Positions 33,277-36,870 of a stretch of 36,870 bases of DNA are shown in pieces. Numbering within the stretch: position 1 is the stretch's first letter; every line of letters begins with the position of its first letter. The stretch is taken from positions 1 to 36,870 of the IMG/VR virus record IMGVR_UViG_3300044625_001023; one strand, 5' to 3'. The position numbers and the translations under genes were made by a program. Source of the stretch: a virus. The notes under the pieces are model-generated. The model did not search any database and was not told the origin of the DNA. It saw only the letters and a program-made list of their open reading frames with translations.

Positions 33277-33483
33277 ATGGAAGTAGAAATAATAAAAGAG
33301 CAGCAGGTCGAAAACAAGGTTTATTTTGAACTAAAACCTTTAGACACTAATTACAAAGATAAATTGGTATTTGGAGTAGAGAAAGAGGCAGATATTAACA
33401 ATGAAGAGGAAATGATATTATTAAGGTCAGAGGTAATAACATTGGCTAGTAATGAACTAGAAAAACAATTATTAAGCAGATAA
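33277..33483 (+). CDS. Small acidic protein next to the fibre gene (68 aa)
   Basis: Starts 3 bp after the fibre stop and lies in the same CCWGG-free segment. Acidic (EKEADINNEEEMILLRSEVI). By position it could be a fibre chaperone, but no motif proves this; the two genes probably moved together. Confidence 0.6.
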   Translation: MEVEIIKEQQVENKVYFELKPLDTNYKDKLVFGVEKEADINNEEEMILLRSEVITLASNELEKQLLSR

Positions 33484-33506
33484 CAAAACCAACTAAATTC
33501 TAACGA

Positions 33507-34664
33507 ATGTCTTGTTTTCAAATAGAGTTTGCTAAAGATGGAAACCCAACGTTAACTTTTAACCTGGACGCCTTTACCTCTTTAAATGGGTATGATGCCT
33601 ACCAGTTTACGTACTTTGGAACTACATACTTTATTTGGCACGATGCGATTGATAACTGGTATATAGGTCCGAATTTTAACAGCATAGTTGGAATAGTTGC
33701 CCTTTATAAAGCAAACACCGACCAATGCCCAACTGGGGGTGCTCCTCCCTGGGAGGCGACTACCCTGGATTTTTTAAAAACTTCGTGCCCTTGTCCACAA
33801 GGCGTTGAATGTGATGTAGAGGATAGGTGGCAGCAGGAGTTTAAAAGCATAAAGTTACCCAAGATATGCCAGGAGGAGAACAGAGGAATAACAGACTGTT
33901 GTTGCGAGTATCTTATTTTTGTAGATGGTGGAACAACATCCTGGAAAAACGATAAAACTAGTGCCTGGATAAAGGTAAGTGATCCTACGGACTTGTTCTT
34001 TTTTCGTTTGTATAAAAACAATCAACTTACCGCTTTTCAACCAACCGCTCAACCCTTTATAAATGAGCCTAACGCATATTTTTGCACGATAGATTGGAAT
34101 GCAGTATTTGCCAGTGGGGACGGTCCTGGATGCTATGAGTTGAGAATTGACTATAACATAGCAGGTATAACGGGAGGCTACACCTGGGGAGTTTACAAAG
34201 TATATCCGTTCACTATCCAGGATGCAGTTGCAACAGCCAGGGTAAGAGCGGAGTTTGACGGATACCACGAGATAGAGGGCATTAACTTTACTGGCAGCGG
34301 AGTTGTTACCGATTTAAGATTTAGAGGCTATATTGGAAACCGACAACCAAATATGGAGATTGATAATATTATATACTCCAACAGAGAGATGAAAAGGGTT
34401 ATACGTGAAAACCTTAACTCCTACGAAATCATAACAGACCCATCCCACAAGTGCATTACTCAACCTATGATAGATTTAATTCTTTTAAGCGAGAACAATC
34501 TATACATAAGCGATTATAACGCTCACAACCACGATTACTGCCTCCAGGATAAACCAGTTATCGTAAAAGAAAGTCCAGAGGTGGAGTACTATGATTTTAG
34601 CAGGAAGGCAAAAGTTACGTGTATAGTAGAGGATAAATTTAAAAACAAAAGAACTTATTATTGA
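33507..34664 (+). CDS. Tail structural protein (385 aa)
   Basis: Beta-rich, with Cys clusters (KTSCPCPQGVECDVEDRW and ITDCCCEYLIF). CCWGG reappears from 33563 in this gene, so the import boundary lies near its start. Probably a baseplate or side-fibre protein by position between fibre and lysis genes. No family recognised. Confidence 0.6.
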   Translation: MSCFQIEFAKDGNPTLTFNLDAFTSLNGYDAYQFTYFGTTYFIWHDAIDNWYIGPNFNSIVGIVALYKANTDQCPTGGAPPWEATTLDFLKTSCPCPQGVECDVEDRWQQEFKSIKLPKICQEENRGITDCCCEYLIFVDGGTTSWKNDKTSAWIKVSDPTDLFFFRLYKNNQLTAFQPTAQPFINEPNAYFCTIDWNAVFASGDGPGCYELRIDYNIAGITGGYTWGVYKVYPFTIQDAVATARVRAEFDGYHEIEGINFTGSGVVTDLRFRGYIGNRQPNMEIDNIIYSNREMKRVIRENLNSYEIITDPSHKCITQPMIDLILLSENNLYISDYNAHNHDYCLQDKPVIVKESPEVEYYDFSRKAKVTCIVEDKFKNKRTYY

Positions 34665-34665
34665 T

Positions 34666-34986
34666 ATGAAAGGATTGGAAAACTTTGCGGATGTATTTAG
34701 TATCGCAACGGGGATGCTTGGAGCGTTGATTAAATCAATAAGAAAAAAAAGCACCTTAAAGCATAAATTAACCAGTATGGTAGTAGCAGGAATTTTGTGC
34801 TACTGTGCGATAGGATTGGTGGAAATGTTTTACGACCAGTTGCCTCAAAAGGCGTTGATATTAATAAGTTTTGCGGTTGGATGGACTGCCAATGAGATAA
34901 CTGACAAGATGGATGTTTTGGTAGATGATTTATACGAATATTTCCTTGGATGGATGAAACGAAAAACCAACGATGATGGAAAATGA
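34666..34986 (+). CDS. Holin (LydA/phage_holin_3-like)
   Basis: About 106 residues. An N-terminal amphipathic segment (FADVFSIATGMLGALIKSIR) with a basic cluster (RKKSTLKHK) is followed by two membrane helices (MVVAGILCYCAIGLVEMFY and ALILISFAVGWTANEI), and a basic, soluble tail. This matches LydA-type holins. It sits directly before the predicted lysin, as in lysis cassettes. Confidence 0.72.
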   Translation: MKGLENFADVFSIATGMLGALIKSIRKKSTLKHKLTSMVVAGILCYCAIGLVEMFYDQLPQKALILISFAVGWTANEITDKMDVLVDDLYEYFLGWMKRKTNDDGK

Positions 34987-35227
34987 TATTTATGTAGATA
35001 GTCTTTTCTTTATGGAGCACACGCACCATTCCGAAGACAGCACGTTCCAACTGGATACTTTTGTTATGGTTAAGGAGGACGATACAACTATTTTAGTTGA
35101 GCGAACGGATAAAGAATATAAACTCCTGGAGAAACTTGTGGAGAGGGATGATTACGGTAAAAATATTTTTATTACTTTAGTATCCATTTTTATTATATAC
35201 TCTATAATTAGAAAACGCAATGGTTAA
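34973..35227 (+). CDS. Small protein with C-terminal membrane anchor (84 aa)
   Basis: Soluble, acidic N-terminal part with SLFFMEHTHHSEDSTF, then a single hydrophobic segment near the C-terminus (IFITLVSIFIIYSIIRK) ending in basic residues. The tail-anchored shape is unlike usual spanins (which anchor at the N-terminus). Overlaps holin and lysin genes on both sides, so a lysis role (holin partner or antiholin) is likely by context. Confidence 0.6.
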   Translation: MMENDIYVDSLFFMEHTHHSEDSTFQLDTFVMVKEDDTTILVERTDKEYKLLEKLVERDDYGKNIFITLVSIFIIYSIIRKRNG

Positions 35228-35828
35228 AAAATATAAAGACATTGAACTCCTGGATAGAGTTAAGAGCCTACCAAGTTTCAAAGAGATACCAAAAGGTAGG
35301 TGGATATTAGGGGTTCGCTCCCAGGAGGATACTCCCAATTATTTTGACGATAAGTTTTACGAGTTCCAGGGGGAAAAGTTTATTAAAGTGCTTACGGGAA
35401 CTACCAACCCTGGCGGTTCTATCCTTAAAGGAGGGTACAAAAGATATAATACTATTGGAGCAGCGGTGGTGGCAGCAGATAATTGGTATTACGGTGTTTG
35501 GAAATTTGGAATGCACAAGGGCAAAATGCCAGCGTTATTGCAAACTGGTGCCAGGATATTAGTATACCGAGATGGTGACCTAGATGGAAAGAGCGAAGAG
35601 TTAGGTAAACCAATTTTGGGATGGTATGGAATTAACTACCATACTAATACTTATGATTTTTCACTTCGCAGCCTTAAAATGACGCAAAATCAAATAGATG
35701 GTTGGTCGGCAGGATGCCAGGTTATAAATGAACGAGAGGCATACATTGAACAAATGTCTTGGTACCAAGGGATGCAAAAAAGCAAATTACAGGAAACCGT
35801 AACTTATTGTTTAATAAACGAATTTTAA
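35220..35828 (+). CDS. Candidate endolysin with L,D-transpeptidase-like motif
   Basis: The C-terminal half has YGINYHTNT (His141) followed by GWSAGCQV (Ser163, Cys166), which resembles the H...S-x-G-C-x-(V/R) core of L,D-transpeptidase/YkuD-type enzymes. Upstream GMHKGKMPALLQTGARILVY resembles segments of Bacteroidota phage wall-active proteins. Located right after the holin genes, so it probably cuts or remodels peptidoglycan. The fold and bond specificity are not certain; no signal peptide is present, as expected with a holin. Confidence 0.6.
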   Translation: MVKKYKDIELLDRVKSLPSFKEIPKGRWILGVRSQEDTPNYFDDKFYEFQGEKFIKVLTGTTNPGGSILKGGYKRYNTIGAAVVAADNWYYGVWKFGMHKGKMPALLQTGARILVYRDGDLDGKSEELGKPILGWYGINYHTNTYDFSLRSLKMTQNQIDGWSAGCQVINEREAYIEQMSWYQGMQKSKLQETVTYCLINEF

Positions 35829-35832
35829 AAAT

Positions 35833-36123
35833 ATGGCAAAGCAGAAAAAAAATATTAAAATTGATGCCGAAGTAGATGGTAACAAATTGCACATTTCAAA
35901 AGATGAAAATGGGGTGGATGTGATCTACGATGGTAAAAACAGAGACGTAGAAATTCACAAAGACGATGAAGAAAAACGATTCAAGTACGATGGTAAAAAG
36001 TTGGACGTTGAAATAAAAAAGATAAATAACGAAACTACGGTAGAGGTAAAAGCGGAAAGCGGCATACTAAAAACAGTAGGAAAAATTTTGACAAAACTTG
36101 TTTTGAAACGATTTAAAAAGTAA
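35833..36123 (+). CDS. Small protein with cationic amphipathic C-terminal helix (96 aa)
   Basis: The first 75 residues are short charged beta repeats (GNKLHISKDENG, DVEIHKDDEE, KLDVEIKKIN). The last 20 residues, ESGILKTVGKILTKLVLKRF plus KK, form a cationic amphipathic helix typical of membrane-active peptides. Last gene of the lysis cassette, before the terminator. A third lysis factor acting on the outer membrane is possible (compare the disruptin idea for phage phiKT gp28), but this is inference. CCWGG is absent here. Confidence 0.6.
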   Translation: MAKQKKNIKIDAEVDGNKLHISKDENGVDVIYDGKNRDVEIHKDDEEKRFKYDGKKLDVEIKKINNETTVEVKAESGILKTVGKILTKLVLKRFKK

Positions 36124-36158
36124 ATTTGTAGTGATTGATTTCGCTTGTTTTATTGTTT

Positions 36159-36192
36159 AACCCTCTTTTTTGTGCGAAAGGAGGGTTTTTTT
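36159..36192 (+). terminator. Rho-independent terminator after the lysis genes
   Basis: AACCCTC (36159-36165) pairs perfectly with GAGGGTT (36181-36187), then a T-run (36186-36192). Ends the late transcript. Lies in the ~300 bp gene-free stretch 36124-36427, which also holds repeat A and promoter P4. Confidence 0.8.
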
Positions 36193-36207
36193 ATACCCTC
36201 ACGAAAC

Positions 36208-36300
36208 GCCCACCCAGTAAGGAAAACACGGTTCGTGAACTTTTGATGCTATGATATGTCAAAAGTATAAAACCTCGTATAACGCCTTAAAACACCTAAT
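36208..36300 (+). repeat. Intergenic repeat, copy A
   Basis: GCCCACCCAGTAAGG (36208-36222), AAAACACGGTTCGT (36223-36236), TTTTGATGCTAT, AACGCC, CACCTAATAC: the same block order as copies B and C. CACGAA (36200-36205) pairs with TTCGTG (36232-36237), so the core can form the loop of a hairpin in RNA or single strand. Within the gene-free stretch between late terminator and P4. Confidence 0.65.
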
Positions 36301-36378
36301 ACTATAAAATCATATTTTGACATTTTTGCCTGGATGAGTTATTAAAAACAGCCTCTTAATAACTTTTTTTATGTGTTC

Positions 36379-36410
36379 TTTGCTTATATGAAAACATATA
36401 TCTATCATTG
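36379..36410 (+). promoter_or_regulatory. Early promoter P4 with palindromic operator
   Basis: TTTG (36379-36382), 20 bp spacer with TATATG-AAAA-CATATA (36385-36400), TATCATTG (36403-36410). Nearly identical to P3. Drives the first early operon, which crosses the window ends. Confidence 0.78.
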
Positions 36411-36427
36411 CACAAAGGTTTTTAGTT

Positions 36428-36613
36428 ATGAAAAATTACGAAGATTTAATTGGCACTCAAGTTAAGTGGCAAATCAAAGAAATGGAAATAAAAGGATTAT
36501 TTTTACAAGTGGTTGGAGATGAGGCAGAAGTGATTTGTTACTGGATGGGGTTTAAAAAATGCCACCTTCGACTTTTTATAAAACTGGAAATGATAGAATT
36601 TTGTAACCAATAA
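36428..36613 (+). CDS. Hypothetical small protein (61 aa), first early gene
   Basis: ATG 18 bases after the P4 -7 box. Contains KWQIKEMEIKGLFLQVVGDE and a Cys/Trp-containing IC-YWMGFKKC; no family recognised. As the first early gene it may act on the host at once after infection. Confidence 0.65.
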   Translation: MKNYEDLIGTQVKWQIKEMEIKGLFLQVVGDEAEVICYWMGFKKCHLRLFIKLEMIEFCNQ

Positions 36614-36623
36614 AAAAAATAAA

Positions 36624-36870
36624 ATGAAAAGAGAATTTAAAATCCTTGAGGCTGAAATCTTAAATCAAGACTCAAAAGAAAACTACCTTTTAATAGAGGA
36701 AGGAGAAAAACGTTTTTACATAGAAAACTTTAACATCAAAATAAAGTACGAATTGATAGAGGACTACATTTCCATAGATGGCAGATACTTTGACGATCAC
36801 TCGGAAGAAATAACAGTTATCCTGGATGCAAAAGATTTCTACGGAGAGCAGGAAACATTTGACGGAGATG
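36624..36870 (+). CDS. 5' part of the gene that continues at base 1
   Basis: ATG 36624 gives MKREFKILEAEILNQDSKEN onward. The frame stays open to the end of the window and is the same as that of bases 1-267 after closing the circle (offset 36,722). The start is 10 bp after the previous stop. Partial here only because the window ends. Confidence 0.75.
   Translation, partial: MKREFKILEAEILNQDSKENYLLIEEGEKRFYIENFNIKIKYELIEDYISIDGRYFDDHSEEITVILDAKDFYGEQETFDGD
36723..36870 (+). repeat. Terminal overlap: copy of bases 1-148
   Basis: 148 bases match positions 1-148 with three differences: 127 A versus 36849 C, 128 G versus 36850 A, 137 C versus 36859 T. All lie in the last 22 bases. The overlap indicates a circular or circularly permuted genome of about 36,722 bp; the differences point to strain variation or an assembly branch at the contig end. 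Confidence 0.85.

Noticed and set aside
36225-36245. tRNA-like T-arm (GGTTCGTGAAC)
   Set aside because: No anticodon arm, D-arm or acceptor stem can be paired around it; it belongs to repeat A.
1-36870. Temperate lifestyle (integrase, excisionase, attP)
   Set aside because: No integrase-like or transposase-like protein was found; the single Cro-like HTH and early operators do not prove lysogeny.
1-36870. Very-short-patch repair (Dcm/Vsr) as the cause of CCWGG enrichment
   Set aside because: That process should deplete NTWGG words, yet TTGG and TAGG are common by eye; a k-mer count could reopen the question.

Overview
The window looks like a near-complete genome of a tailed phage with siphovirus-type gene order, infecting a member of the Bacteroidota, most likely a Flavobacteriia-like host. 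Reasons: all genes run left to right on the + strand and are densely packed with ATGA or 1-17 bp overlaps; the morphogenesis order is TerS, TerL, portal, protease, HK97-type capsid, neck, tail tube, tape measure, tail tip, fibre, lysis; and the promoters fit the Bacteroidota/Flavobacterium pattern TTTG-N20-TAnnTTTG rather than sigma70 -35/-10 boxes. The last 148 bases repeat the first 148 with 3 mismatches, so the molecule closes on itself at about 36,722 bp and one gene spans the junction (36624 through the end, then 1-267). I saw no integrase, tRNA or CRISPR array.

Layout. 36.4-1.5 kb: early operon of small unknown proteins, including a 23-residue membrane peptide. 1.5-4.2 kb: leader with a terminator-like hairpin, replication initiator-like protein (with a possible internal origin), a RecA/DnaB-fold ATPase and a NinG-like nuclease. 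4.3-9.2 kb: three further early units, each started by a promoter with the same palindrome in its spacer, coding for RadC/JAB protein, an ERF annealing protein, a PD-(D/E)XK exonuclease, an HTH regulator and small unknowns. 9.4-13.35 kb: winged-helix protein, small membrane protein, then three contiguous genes that look like a DNA-modification locus: ParB-methyltransferase fusion, a protein with an Asp/Arg-hydroxylase-type 2OG-Fe(II) domain, and a second methyltransferase with an atypical catalytic motif. 13.4-22.0 kb: packaging, head and tail tube, closed by a terminator. 22.3-34.7 kb: tail completion, tape measure, tail tip, fibre. 34.7-36.1 kb: lysis genes, closed by a terminator.

The most interesting part is how the modification locus sits beside two genome-wide word anomalies. 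Every GATC I found (21 sites, plus one in the terminal duplicate) lies inside GTGATC/GATCAC, and nearly half are the 9-mer GTGATCTAC. CCWGG is very frequent (about one per 115-150 bp in the parts I counted), except in about 1.9 kb over the fibre gene and about 1.1 kb around 22-23 kb, where there is none. I infer that the phage genome is shaped by sequence-specific modification or restriction and that the fibre segment is a later import. Three copies of an intergenic repeat with a partly flipped core are a second unexplained feature.
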